A stretch of DNA of 64,000 nucleotides, taken from assembly GCF_016405985.1 (NCBI RefSeq), contig NZ_JAEFCF010000011.1, positions 1-64,000 of the forward strand, read 5' to 3'. Both the position numbers and the translations under genes were made by a program. This document shows, piece after piece, positions 35,849-44,358 of this stretch. How positions within the stretch are numbered: the stretch's first letter is position 1; the number at the start of each line of letters is the position of its first letter. Under the pieces are notes generated by a model. It did no database searches. It was not told the origin of the DNA and saw only the letters and a program-made list of their open reading frames with translations. This stretch comes from Paracoccus sp. IB05. GTDB lineage: Bacteria > Pseudomonadota > Alphaproteobacteria > Rhodobacterales > Rhodobacteraceae.

Positions 35849-37825
35849 ATGGCCCCGAATGATTCCGGCGATCTTCTCGCCGCGCCGAACCAGCAAACCT
35901 ATGACGCCTCCTCGATCGAGGTGCTTGAACCGCTTGAAGCGGTGCGGATGCGGCCCGGCATGTATATCGGCGGCATTGACGAGCGCGCCTATCACCATCT
36001 TGCCGCAGAGATCCTCGACAATTCGATGGACGAGGCGGTTGCCGGCCATGCCAATCGGATCGAGGTCGAGCTGTTGGCCGATGGTTCGGTCTCGATCAAA
36101 GATAACGGGCGCGGCATCCCGGTCGATCCGCACCCGAAATTCCCCGACAAATCCGCGCTGGAGGTGATCCTCTGCACGCTGCATGCCGGTGGCAAGTTCA
36201 ATGGCGACGCCTATGAAACCTCGGGCGGGCTGAACGGCGTTGGCTCATCTGTGGTCAATGCACTGTCCGACCATATGCGGGTCGAGGTGGCGCGGAACAA
36301 AGAGCTCTACGTCCAGGAATTCTCACGCGGCAAGCCCCAGGGCCCGGTCGTCAAAGTCGGCCCGGCGCCGAACCGGCGCGGCACGACGGTGATCTTCCAC
36401 CCCGATGCCGAGATTTTCGGCCATCAGACCTTCCGTCCGGCGCGGCTGATGAAGATGGTCCGTTCCAAGGCCTATCTTTATTCCGGCGTTGAGATCCGCT
36501 GGAAATCCGCCATCCCGGACGGTGATATGCCGCTGGAAGCGACCTTCCATTACCCCGGCGGCCTTGGCGAATATCTTTCCGAACAGCTGCAATCCGACCA
36601 GACCTATGCTGAGCGGCCTTTCGCGGGCAAAGTCAGCTTCAAGGAGAAATTCGGCGTGCCGGGCTCGGTCGAATGGGCGATCAACTGGACGCCGATGCGG
36701 GACGGGTTCATCTCCTCTTACACCAACACGGTTCCAACCCCCGAGGGCGGCACCCATGAAGCCGGTTTCTGGGCCGCGATCCTCAAGGGCATCCGCGCTT
36801 ATGGCGAGCGGGTGAAGAACCGCAAATCCGACCAGATCACCCGCGAGGATATGCTGGCGGGCGGCTGCGCGCTGATCTCGGTCTTTATCCGCGAGCCGCA
36901 ATTCGTCGGCCAGACCAAGGACCGGCTGGCCACGGAAGAGGCCGCGAAATGGGTGGAAAACGCCGTCCGCGACCATTTCGACACATGGCTTGCCAGCGAT
37001 CCGAAATCTGCCGGTGCGATCCTCGATTTCCTCGTGCAGCGCGCTGAGGAACGGCTCAAGCGCCGCGCCGAAAAGGAAACGCAGCGCAAGACCGCGACCA
37101 AGCGACTGCGGCTCCCCGGGAAACTGGTCGATTGTTCGGCCTCAAACCGCAGGGGCACCGAGCTGTTCCTCGTCGAGGGCGATTCGGCGGGCGGCAGTGG
37201 CAAGGGCGCGCGCGACCGCAAATTCCAGGCACTGCTGCCCTTGCGCGGCAAGGTGCTCAACGTGCTGGGGGCTGCGGCGAGCAAGCTCTCGGACAATGCC
37301 GAGATCCGCGACATTTGCGAAGCGCTTGGCGTTGGCATGAAAGAGCGCTTCCGCATCGACGATCTGCGTTATGACAAGATCATCATCATGACCGATGCCG
37401 ATGTGGACGGCGCCCATATCGCCTCGCTGCTGATGACGTTCTTCTATGAACAGATGCCGCAGCTGATCCTGAAAGGGCATCTCTATCTCGCCTGCCCGCC
37501 GCTTTACCGCCTGACCCAGGGGCCAAAACGGCTCTATGTCTCGAATGATGCCGAGAAAGAGGCCTGGATGGCCAAGGGCCTCGGCGGGCGCGGCAAGATC
37601 GATGTGCAGCGTTTCAAGGGCCTGGGCGAGATGGATGCCAAGGATCTGAAAGACACGACGATGAACCCGGCAACGCGCAAGCTGATCCAGGTCTCGATCA
37701 ATGAGGAAGAGCGCGAATCGACGAAAACCCTGGTCAATGACCTGATGGGCAAAAAGCCGGAGCTGCGCTTTCAGTTCATTCAGGAAAAGGCCCGTTTCGC
37801 CAATACCGAAGAGCTCGACATCTGA
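35849..37825 (+). CDS. parE: DNA topoisomerase IV subunit B
   Basis: The ATPase subunit of topoisomerase IV, which with ParC separates linked daughter chromosomes. The 658-residue protein has the GHKL ATP site (ILDNSMDEAVAGHA near 52 and the lid GGLNGVGSSVVNAL near 128), a transducer domain, and the Toprim domain with EGDSAGGSGKGARDRKFQAL and TDADVDGAHI. The QTK-type loop lysine is present before the Toprim region. Length and the missing long insert favour ParE over GyrB. The ATG at 35849 follows an AGAGCAGC leader; no parC in the window. Confidence 0.93.
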   Translation: MAPNDSGDLLAAPNQQTYDASSIEVLEPLEAVRMRPGMYIGGIDERAYHHLAAEILDNSMDEAVAGHANRIEVELLADGSVSIKDNGRGIPVDPHPKFPDKSALEVILCTLHAGGKFNGDAYETSGGLNGVGSSVVNALSDHMRVEVARNKELYVQEFSRGKPQGPVVKVGPAPNRRGTTVIFHPDAEIFGHQTFRPARLMKMVRSKAYLYSGVEIRWKSAIPDGDMPLEATFHYPGGLGEYLSEQLQSDQTYAERPFAGKVSFKEKFGVPGSVEWAINWTPMRDGFISSYTNTVPTPEGGTHEAGFWAAILKGIRAYGERVKNRKSDQITREDMLAGGCALISVFIREPQFVGQTKDRLATEEAAKWVENAVRDHFDTWLASDPKSAGAILDFLVQRAEERLKRRAEKETQRKTATKRLRLPGKLVDCSASNRRGTELFLVEGDSAGGSGKGARDRKFQALLPLRGKVLNVLGAAASKLSDNAEIRDICEALGVGMKERFRIDDLRYDKIIIMTDADVDGAHIASLLMTFFYEQMPQLILKGHLYLACPPLYRLTQGPKRLYVSNDAEKEAWMAKGLGGRGKIDVQRFKGLGEMDAKDLKDTTMNPATRKLIQVSINEEERESTKTLVNDLMGKKPELRFQFIQEKARFANTEELDI

Positions 37826-37865
37826 GCCCGGCAGCAGCCCGGAACCAGGTCCGCGCGGCCCGGCG

Positions 37866-38525
37866 CTATTTCCAGCGCGCCGGGCGCCAGCCTGCGGCCT
37901 GGGCCTCGGCCTCGTCGCAGAACCAGCGCTCGCCCTGATCCTCGCGGATCACCGTCTTTGCATAGGCCGGTGACCAGGGCAGGTGGTAGATCCGCTCGCC
38001 CGATTTCGAGATATTGCCTTTGATCGGACAGCCCTCGAGCGGCGTATCCTGATCGGCCGCATTCCAGCGCGCGGCGCGAAACTCCCAGGCGGGTTGTGAC
38101 GGCGCGGCCCAGATGCCGTGACCGGCCGCCTGCGCCAGGGTCTGCTGCGGCAGATAGGCATCGGAATAGGCGATATAGGCCCAGGCGAGGCCATCCGAGA
38201 CCATCGCGGCGCCGATATCCTCGCCGCCGGCCTCACAGCGCGCGACCACCCTTCCATAGCGGTCGCGCTCCAGCGCTTCGCAGGTCACAGCCTTGCCGGC
38301 GATCAGAGCCTCCAGCCGCCTCGTCGCCGCGAGGCCACAGGCCCAGCTGCCACCACCGGCACTGGCACAGCTTTGGCCGGATTCCGGGGCGTCAATGCCA
38401 TGAAGCCGCACCACGACCGGCCCGAACCGCAGCGTGTCACCATCACTGACCTGGGGCGCGCCCGAGATCAGCGGCGCGGCAGCAACAGAGGTTACGAAGG
38501 CAAGTTGTAGAATGAGACCGGACAT
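37866..38525 (-). CDS. Secreted thermonuclease-like protein
   Basis: A 219-residue exported protein with a staphylococcal-nuclease (SNc) domain. A signal peptide (hydrophobic core LILQLAFVTSVAAA) ends near residue 20. The domain shows SDGDTLRFGPVVVRLHGIDAPE at about 27-48 (calcium and phosphate ligands), ERDRYGRVVARC with the catalytic Arg, and GLAWAYIAYSDAYLPQQ. A C-terminal extension contains IKGNISKSGERIYHLPWSPAY, a pattern that often follows SNc domains in exported proteins. The start is the ATG at 38525. It is convergent with parE, 40 bp apart. Confidence 0.87.
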   Translation of the reverse strand: MSGLILQLAFVTSVAAAPLISGAPQVSDGDTLRFGPVVVRLHGIDAPESGQSCASAGGGSWACGLAATRRLEALIAGKAVTCEALERDRYGRVVARCEAGGEDIGAAMVSDGLAWAYIAYSDAYLPQQTLAQAAGHGIWAAPSQPAWEFRAARWNAADQDTPLEGCPIKGNISKSGERIYHLPWSPAYAKTVIREDQGERWFCDEAEAQAAGWRPARWK

Positions 38526-38564
38526 CAGACGGGCCTGGCCGATGCCGCCGGCTTTGTCCAGCGC

Positions 38565-38588
38565 CTGCGTTAACAAAGGTTAACGCAG
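38565..38588. promoter_or_regulatory. Inverted repeat upstream of the nuclease gene
   Basis: Perfect 10-bp arms (38565-38574 and 38579-38588) enclose two TTAAC boxes separated by a short spacer, 40 bp before the nuclease start. The half-sites resemble those of CtrA but the spacing (six rather than seven) does not fit. It could be an operator or part of the leader. Confidence 0.4.
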
Positions 38589-38708
38589 ATCTTGCCCCCC
38601 TTTCACCGCGAGGGTCCCCCGCGCGATTGCTCTGCCATGCCCGCCGGGGGGCCATCCTGGTGCCCCTGGGGTCCTGGTGTCGCCGGTTCGCGGCCTGTCC
38701 CTGCCGGA

Positions 38709-38849
38709 TCAGCGCCATAACAGGAAAGCAATCACCAGCGCCCCGACCAGGGCCGCAATGAAAAGGATCGCCACGGCACCGCCCGAACCGCGCGTATCAT
38801 CGCCCTGCAGGGCCCGATCTTCGCGGGCGTCTCTATCGGGATCATCCAA
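38709..38849 (-). CDS. Small single-pass membrane peptide
   Basis: A probable 46-residue peptide: a charged, acidic N-terminal half (LDDPDRDAREDRALQGDD) and one membrane helix (AVAILFIAALVGALVIAFLLW) ending in Arg. The start is TTG at 38849 behind a GGGAGGGG sequence at usual spacing; a longer frame (to 39020) exists but its N-terminal part looks non-coding. It is upstream of the nuclease on the same strand. Function unknown. Uncertain because of length and start codon. Confidence 0.5.
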   Translation of the reverse strand: MDDPDRDAREDRALQGDDTRGSGGAVAILFIAALVGALVIAFLLWR

Positions 38850-39018
38850 CGCAACCCCTCCCCAAAATACAGAATTTGTTTCAATTCCACAAACGTGCGA
38901 TATGCCCGGCAACAGTGCAAGCCTGAACACGCGCGCATCCCCAATATAGGTTCCCCCTGAACCCGGCGTCCTGAACATCAGCTTGCCCGCACCGCGCGTT
39001 CCCGGCATGTAACGGGCC

Positions 39019-40038
39019 ATGAGTGAGATCCGCCACCCCTTCCCCGATGCCCCCGCAGCCGGTTCCGCGACCGAGGTCGCGCCGGGTGTTTTATGGATGC
39101 GGCTCTCGCTGCCCTGGGCGCTGGACCATGTGAATGTCTATGCGATCGACGAGGGTGATGGCTGGACACTGATCGATACCGGCATCAGATCGCGCCGTGC
39201 CGTTGCGGCATGGCAGGCGCTGTTGGCCGGGCCGCTGGGCGGCAGTCCGGTAAAGCGGCTGATCGTCACCCATCATCACCCGGACCATATCGGCATGGCG
39301 GGCTGGTTCATCGAACAGGGCGCGGCCCTTCTGATCACCCGCACCGCCTGGCTTTATGCAAGGATGCTGCTGAACACGCCCGAAGAGCGTCCCTCTCCCG
39401 AGACGGTCACCTTCTGGAAGCGCGCAGGCATGCTGCCCGCCGATCTGGAGCGGCGGATGAATGAGCGCCCGTTCAACGCCTCGGATTGTGTGGCGCCGCT
39501 GCCTCTGGGCTTTACCCGGATCAGCGAGGGCCAGACCCTGCGGCTGGGCGGGCGCGACTGGCAGATCCGCATCGGTCACGGCCATGCCCCCGCGCATGCG
39601 ACGCTCTGGACGGACGGCCTGGTCCTTGGTGGCGATCAGCTGCTGCCCGGGATCTCTGCCAATATCGGTGTTTATCCGGCGGAACCCGAGGCCGATCCGC
39701 TGGGGGAATGGCTGGAAAGCTGCACCCGGCTCAGCGCTTTCGCGCGCGAGGATCAGCTGGTGCTGCCGGGCCATAAGCTTCCTTTCACCGGCCTGCCGTT
39801 CCGGCTGCGCCAGATGGTGGAAAACCACCTCTCGGCCCTGGACCGGCTGCGCGATTTCCTCACCGTGCCCAATACGGCGGTGGGTTGCTTCCCGCTGCTG
39901 TTCCGCCGCAGGATCGGCGAAAGCGAGCTTGGCCTCGCTCTGGTCGAGGCGGTGGCGCATCTGAACCACCTGCTGCACCGTGGCGAGATCACCCGTTCCC
40001 CCGGCCCCGATGGGGCATGGCTCTGGCAAAAGACATGA
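39019..40038 (+). CDS. MBL-fold metallo-hydrolase
   Basis: A 339-residue metallo-beta-lactamase-fold hydrolase with the metal motif THHHPDHIG at about 90-98, the DTG strand before it, and the GHGHAPAHATLW loop with a metal-binding His, then GGDQLLPGIS with the bridging Asp. A helical C-terminal addition follows. It is most like the group that includes hydrolases of thioesters and glyoxalase II relatives; substrate unknown. The stop overlaps the next gene's ATG (ATGA), so they are co-translated. Confidence 0.88.
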   Translation: MSEIRHPFPDAPAAGSATEVAPGVLWMRLSLPWALDHVNVYAIDEGDGWTLIDTGIRSRRAVAAWQALLAGPLGGSPVKRLIVTHHHPDHIGMAGWFIEQGAALLITRTAWLYARMLLNTPEERPSPETVTFWKRAGMLPADLERRMNERPFNASDCVAPLPLGFTRISEGQTLRLGGRDWQIRIGHGHAPAHATLWTDGLVLGGDQLLPGISANIGVYPAEPEADPLGEWLESCTRLSAFAREDQLVLPGHKLPFTGLPFRLRQMVENHLSALDRLRDFLTVPNTAVGCFPLLFRRRIGESELGLALVEAVAHLNHLLHRGEITRSPGPDGAWLWQKT

Positions 40039-40538
40039 CCGAGAAAACCCTGACCAAAGCCGCCGCCGCTGGCAGCGCCGCAATCCCCGCGAAACGCAAA
40101 ACGACGGCAAAGGCTACGGCCATTGCCCCGCGCAGCCCTGCGGCAACGGCCCCAAAGACCACGACCAGGAAAGCAGCGGCGCAAAAGACCCCGGCCGAAT
40201 CGGCCTGTGAGCGGCTGGTGCTCTATATCCGTCAGTTCGAAAGCCAGCTCGATCAGAGCCAGGAGATCGCCATGGGCTTTACCGGCAGCGCCGCCGGGGT
40301 GCTCCGGATCGAGGGGCTGGGCTGGTCGGCGCCGGACCTGCTCACCTTCTTCGGCCGGGATGAGGACGGCATCCGCACCCAGATGGTGCAGCATGTCAGC
40401 CAGCTTTCGGTTTTGCTGCGCGCGGTGCCGAAGCTCGCCCCCGAAGCACCGCCGGTCCGGATCGGCTTTCGGCTCTTGCAGGGCTGGGACGGTGGCGAAT
40501 CCGGGGATGCTTCGGTCTGGCCGGTCACGGGCGGCTGA
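40035..40538 (+). CDS. Conserved protein (DUF6173-like) coupled to MBL hydrolase
   Basis: A 167-residue protein. The first 55 residues are a Lys/Ala/Thr-rich tail of low complexity, probably disordered and basic. The conserved part (CERLVLYIRQFESQLDQSQ ... GFTGSAAGVLRIEGLGW) resembles the family I believe is called DUF6173, without certainty. No signal or membrane segment. It is translationally coupled to the preceding MBL hydrolase through an ATGA overlap. Function unknown. Confidence 0.7.
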   Translation: MTEKTLTKAAAAGSAAIPAKRKTTAKATAIAPRSPAATAPKTTTRKAAAQKTPAESACERLVLYIRQFESQLDQSQEIAMGFTGSAAGVLRIEGLGWSAPDLLTFFGRDEDGIRTQMVQHVSQLSVLLRAVPKLAPEAPPVRIGFRLLQGWDGGESGDASVWPVTGG

Positions 40539-40684
40539 GCGCCCGCCACCGAAGGTCAGGGCGCTTTCGCGGGAAAGATACATCACTGCCGCATCTTCCT
40601 GCATCAGAGGCCACGCCCGATGGGTGACAGCGGGTGGTGAATCGGCTAACAGGCGGAAAAGCATCTGTTCCCGGGGAATGAAGA

Positions 40685-40834
40685 ATGGCCGATGATCAGC
40701 ACGTCAAACACGAGCATGGCAGCATGGATATCCGCACTCAGGAAAAATCCTTTGCCGCATTCGTCAAAGTGGCAACCTGGACGGTCGTTGTCTGCGCCGT
40801 GATTCTGGTTTTCCTGGCCCTCGCCCGGACCTGA
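40685..40834 (+). CDS. aa3-type cytochrome c oxidase subunit IV
   Basis: A 49-residue membrane protein of the bacterial aa3 oxidase (Cox IV, as in Paracoccus and Rhodobacter). A short polar N-terminus with MDIRTQEKSFAAFVK is followed by one helix, ATWTVVVCAVILVFLALA. In Paracoccus this subunit packs against the core but is not essential for activity. The ATG at 40685 follows GGGGAATGAAG. The other oxidase genes are not in this window, as is common because this gene is usually separate. Confidence 0.82.
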   Translation: MADDQHVKHEHGSMDIRTQEKSFAAFVKVATWTVVVCAVILVFLALART

Positions 40835-40885
40835 TATCGGCGCCCTGATATCGCCGCCCTGATATCGCCGCCCCGAATTGCCGCC
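40831..40885. repeat. 14-bp tandem repeat
   Basis: Three near-identical 14-bp units (CTGATATCGSCGCC, starting at 40831, 40845 and 40859) and one degenerate 13-bp unit run from the coxIV stop into the leader of the lipoprotein gene. Each unit contains a TGA. Confidence 0.75.
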
Positions 40886-40931
40886 CTGCAACCGGCCCCG
40901 TATGGGCCGGCACAGGGCAGGGAGAGGTTAC

Positions 40932-41558
40932 ATGTATCGCCTTCTTGCCGCGCTCGCGGTGCTGCTGACGCTTTCGGCCTGTGCCGAACCGGTCTGGGCG
41001 CCGGATGATCAGGTGTCGCGCGCCAGCTATGTCGCCGGCCCGCCGACCGAGATCACGCTTCTGACCACCATCAATGACCGTACCGGATCAGGCTCGCATT
41101 CGGCTTTGCTGATCAATGGCTCGCAACGTGTGCTGTTCGATCCGGCCGGGACCTGGCATCATGATGCCGCGCCTGAACGCAATGACGTGCATTTCGGCAT
41201 GACCGACCGGATGGTGAATTTCTACCTCGATTACCATGCGCGCGATTCCGAGAAAGAGCAGTTCCACGTCATCGAGCGCAAGCTGCAGGTCTCGCCCGCC
41301 GTGGCCGAGGCGATCTTGCAAAAGGCGCTGGCGAATGGCGCGGTGCCCAAGGCGCATTGTGCCAGCTCGATCACCGGGATCCTGCGGTCTGTGCCAGGTT
41401 TTGAGGGCGTGACCTCGACTTACTTCCCGAAAAAGCTGGATGCGTCTTTCGCGGAACTGCCGGGCGTCACCACCCGTATCGTGACCGAGGAAAACGACAA
41501 TCCCGGCGCCGGGCATGGCGTGATCCTCATCGACAAAAAGGGCCAGCGGGTCAATTGA
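40932..41558 (+). CDS. Lipoprotein, possible permuted papain-like hydrolase
   Basis: A 208-residue exported lipoprotein (lipobox LTLSAC, Cys17). The remainder is conserved-looking but not a family I can name. It shows SHSALLINGSQRVLFDPAG at about 55-73 and, later, PKAHCASSITGIL with a His-Cys pair. The order His-first, Cys-later with a DP-AG turn is reminiscent of circularly permuted NlpC/P60-type (YiiX/YaeF-like) hydrolases, an inference only. GGGAGAGG precedes the ATG. It lies upstream of mobA on the same strand. Confidence 0.65.
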   Translation: MYRLLAALAVLLTLSACAEPVWAPDDQVSRASYVAGPPTEITLLTTINDRTGSGSHSALLINGSQRVLFDPAGTWHHDAAPERNDVHFGMTDRMVNFYLDYHARDSEKEQFHVIERKLQVSPAVAEAILQKALANGAVPKAHCASSITGILRSVPGFEGVTSTYFPKKLDASFAELPGVTTRIVTEENDNPGAGHGVILIDKKGQRVN

Positions 41559-41606
41559 TCCGCTGGCACCGGCAGAATTCCAGTCCTGCATAAGGTGCAT
41601 TCACGC

Positions 41607-42191
41607 GTGAGCCTCTTCGCCGTCATTCTCGCTGGGGGACAGGGGCGCCGGATGGGCGGGGCGGATAAGGCGCTTTTGCCCCTCGCCGGCCAGCCGCTGA
41701 TCGCCCATGTGATCGCGCGGCTGCAGCCCCAGGCCCGGCGCCTTCTGATTTCGGCCAATGGCGATGCCGCGCGCTTTGCCTTTACCGGGCTTGAGGTACT
41801 GCCCGATGAAACGTCACTCGGGCCGCTGGCCGGGATCCTCGCCGGGTTGCGGGCAGCACAGGCGGCAGGCGGCACCGCGCTGGTCTCGGCCCCGGTTGAT
41901 GCGCCTTTCCTCCCGGGTGATCTGATCGCACGCCTTGCCACTGCGCTGCCGGGGCCGGGATTTGCCCGGGCCGGCGGGCGCGACCATAATGCGACCGCGA
42001 TATGGCCGGTCGCACTCGCGGATCCGCTGGCCGATTTCCTTGCCTCGGGCGCGAAACCGAAAATCGCCGATTTCGCCGCCCGCCATGGCGCGCATGCCGT
42101 CGATTTCCCCGATGCGGCGGCCTTCGACAATCTCAACACGCCCGAAGACCTCGCCCGTGCCAATAGCCGCAGTGAGGGCCGCCCCGCATGA
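41607..42191 (+). CDS. mobA: Molybdenum cofactor guanylyltransferase MobA
   Basis: Transfers GMP from GTP to molybdopterin-bound Mo, making the bis-MGD cofactor used by DMSO-reductase-family enzymes. About 194 residues with the nucleotide-binding signature ILAGGQGRRMGGADKALL at the N-terminus, a VSAPVDAPFL metal-site strand and NLNTPEDL near the C-terminus. No ATG is available. GTG at 41607 has an AAGGTG sequence at suitable distance; GTG at 41595 is the alternative. It overlaps mobB by 4 bp. Confidence 0.9.
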   Translation: MSLFAVILAGGQGRRMGGADKALLPLAGQPLIAHVIARLQPQARRLLISANGDAARFAFTGLEVLPDETSLGPLAGILAGLRAAQAAGGTALVSAPVDAPFLPGDLIARLATALPGPGFARAGGRDHNATAIWPVALADPLADFLASGAKPKIADFAARHGAHAVDFPDAAAFDNLNTPEDLARANSRSEGRPA

Positions 42192-42688
42192 AGATCTATG
42201 GTGTGATCGGCTGGCAAAACAGCGGCAAGACCACGCTGATGGAGCGTCTGGTCGCAACCCTTACCCGACGTGGCATGTCGGTCTCGACGGTCAAACATGT
42301 GCATCACGATGTCGATCTCGACCAGCCCGGCAAGGACACCTGGCGCCACCGCGAAGCCGGCGCGCAGGAAGTCGTGCTGGCCTCTGCGAAACGCTTCGCC
42401 ATCCTGCGCGAACATCGCGGGCCCGAGCCGGACCTGACAGAGGTGCTGGCCCGCCTCGCCCCGGTCGATCTGGTGCTGGTCGAGGGCTACAAGCGCGACG
42501 CCCATCCGAAAATCGAGGTCTGGCGCGCGGGCGTGGCCGACCGCCCGATGATCCAGCCCGGCGATCCGCTGGTGCGGGCGGTGGCGTCCGACGCCGCCCT
42601 GAAGGGGCTGAGCGTGCCGGTCCTCGACCTGAATGACGCCGGGGCCATTGCCACATTCATCCTGAAGGATTGCGGGCTTGCGCCCTGA
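42188..42688 (+). CDS. mobB: Molybdopterin-guanine dinucleotide biosynthesis protein MobB
   Basis: A GTP-binding adaptor that aids MobA. It has 166 residues with a P-loop GWQNSGKTT at about 8-16, the VKHVHHDVDLDQPGKD stretch and a VLVEGYKRDAHPKIEV motif. The ATG overlaps the mobA stop, and its own stop lies within the start of the next gene. mobA-mobB order is standard; their co-translation is clear from the 4-bp overlap. Confidence 0.92.
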   Translation: MKIYGVIGWQNSGKTTLMERLVATLTRRGMSVSTVKHVHHDVDLDQPGKDTWRHREAGAQEVVLASAKRFAILREHRGPEPDLTEVLARLAPVDLVLVEGYKRDAHPKIEVWRAGVADRPMIQPGDPLVRAVASDAALKGLSVPVLDLNDAGAIATFILKDCGLAP

Positions 42689-43289
42689 GCACTTCTCTAT
42701 CCGGCGCGGCTTTCCCCTGGACCAGCGCGACGAGGCCGCCCGCATCTATTGGGAGGCTTTCGGCGCCAAGCTTGGCCGCGTCATGGGGCCTGACGCGCGT
42801 GCGCTGGCTTTCCTGACAAGCGGGCTCAGGCCCGATCACTGCTTTTCCGCGCTGGACGACAGCGGCCGGCTGATCGGGCTTGCCGGCTTCAAATCGGTCC
42901 AGGGCAGCTTTTCGGGCGGCACCAGGCGCGATCTGCGCCGGGTTTACGGCGTGTTCGGATCGGCCTGGCGCGCGGGGCTGTTGCGGCTTTTAAGCCATGA
43001 GGTCGATAATGAGCGCTTTCTGATCGACGGCATCGCCGTGGCGGCACAGGCGCGCGGCCTCGGCGTCGGCACCGCGCTGATCACCACGCTGTGCCGCGAG
43101 GCGAAGCGGCGCGGCTATCCTTCGGTGCGCCTTGAGGTGATCGAGGGCAACCCCCGCGCCCGTGCCCTCTACGAGCGCGAAGGCTTTGCTGCGACCCATA
43201 CCGATCAGCTTGGTCTTTTGCGTTTTGCCTTCGGCTTTGCCGCCGCGACGACCATGGTGCGGCAGCTCGACGATTTCCCTGCGGATTAG
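42678..43289 (+). CDS. GNAT-family N-acetyltransferase
   Basis: A 203-residue GNAT. The acetyl-CoA-binding motif A is IDGIAVAAQARGLGVGTALI at about 116-135, followed by LEVIEGNPRARALYEREGF (motif B) at about 152-170. The start is TTG at 42678, inside mobB's last codons (11-bp overlap), so it is likely translated with the mob genes. Substrate unknown; a link to cofactor synthesis is not implied by the family. Confidence 0.83.
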   Translation: MRPEHFSIRRGFPLDQRDEAARIYWEAFGAKLGRVMGPDARALAFLTSGLRPDHCFSALDDSGRLIGLAGFKSVQGSFSGGTRRDLRRVYGVFGSAWRAGLLRLLSHEVDNERFLIDGIAVAAQARGLGVGTALITTLCREAKRRGYPSVRLEVIEGNPRARALYEREGFAATHTDQLGLLRFAFGFAAATTMVRQLDDFPAD

Positions 43290-43314
43290 GCCCGCCCCCG
43301 GTGGACCCTGGTGA

Positions 43315-44346
43315 TCAGTCGAAGACCCCGGCCACACGGCCCAGCACCATGAAGGCGCGCGCGGTGCGGGTATCGGCGAAATGGATCAGCTCATTGTCGC
43401 TGGCATTTTGTTCAAACACCTGGAAGACCCGGTCAAAGGTGCGCAGGAAGTGATGCGACGCATCGCGGAAAATCGTATCCTCGCGCAGCCGTCCGGCAGC
43501 CAGCGCCAGCGACGAGCGATCCCGGATACCGCCAATCGCCGCGATGCCGCGCCCCCGCTCGCCGGCCGAGAACCGGCGCCAGATATCGGGATGGCAAAGC
43601 TCGGGCCGCAGGTCATCCATATAGATGCCCTCCTGGCTCAGAAGCGTCAGCACATCCTGGGCGGCGCGGATCAGCTTTGCGACCTCGCGATCCTCAAGCG
43701 CCAGACGCAGGGCGCGGAAACCCGCCTTGTCATCGGGGCTTTCGGGGAATTGCAGGGCGGTGATGAAATCTTCGATCGAGAGCGGCTGACGCGCCATTTC
43801 GCCGGGCGTGCCAAGTGCCAGGGCCGGCTGTTCGGCCTCGGGTTCCGGGCGCGCCGGCGTCAGCGCGACCTTGCGGTCTGCCGAGGGCACCGAAAGCGAC
43901 TGATCGCGGCGCGACGAGAAACTGGCGGGTCCGGCCATCGCATTCCCCGCAGGCTCTGCCATCTGGGCCGCCGCAACCGGCGCCTCGGGGCGGGTGATCA
44001 CGCTGCGGATCTCCTGGCGCGCCTCAAGGAAAGAGCCCCGCATACCGTCAATCGCGGCTTTCAGGCTGGCCGCCTCAGCGCGCAGATCGGCGACCAGCCG
44101 CAATGTCACCACCGCGACCCAGATCAGGGCCAGCGGCAGGAACAGAATCAGCAAGGTCATCACAAGCCCCGGCAGCCGCGATTCGGTGCCTTCGGGCGCG
44201 GTAAAGACCCAGGTCAGCACCGCGACAACCCAAATCCCCGACATCACGCCGGCGGCGATCTCGGTCACCGGCGCGCCGCCGAGGCCCCCCGCCCGCGGCC
44301 TCGTTACATTCATATCCTCGGGCATGTCCTCAGGATCTTTCGCCAT
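43315..44346 (-). CDS. Conserved two-helix membrane protein, unknown function
   Basis: A 343-residue protein with two membrane helices at about 28-50 and 60-85, then a coiled-coil-like stretch (LRAEAASLKAAIDGMRGSF) near 90-110. A disordered Pro/Ala/Glu-rich linker precedes a helical C-terminal domain (about 190-343) with FITALQFPESPDDKAGFRAL and FEQNASDNELIHFADTRTARAF. I cannot name a family. Gene order with greA downstream of the start, 12 bp away on the same strand, suggests co-transcription after greA. Confidence 0.7.
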   Translation of the reverse strand: MAKDPEDMPEDMNVTRPRAGGLGGAPVTEIAAGVMSGIWVVAVLTWVFTAPEGTESRLPGLVMTLLILFLPLALIWVAVVTLRLVADLRAEAASLKAAIDGMRGSFLEARQEIRSVITRPEAPVAAAQMAEPAGNAMAGPASFSSRRDQSLSVPSADRKVALTPARPEPEAEQPALALGTPGEMARQPLSIEDFITALQFPESPDDKAGFRALRLALEDREVAKLIRAAQDVLTLLSQEGIYMDDLRPELCHPDIWRRFSAGERGRGIAAIGGIRDRSSLALAAGRLREDTIFRDASHHFLRTFDRVFQVFEQNASDNELIHFADTRTARAFMVLGRVAGVFD

Positions 44347-44358
44347 GGCGGCTCCGGC

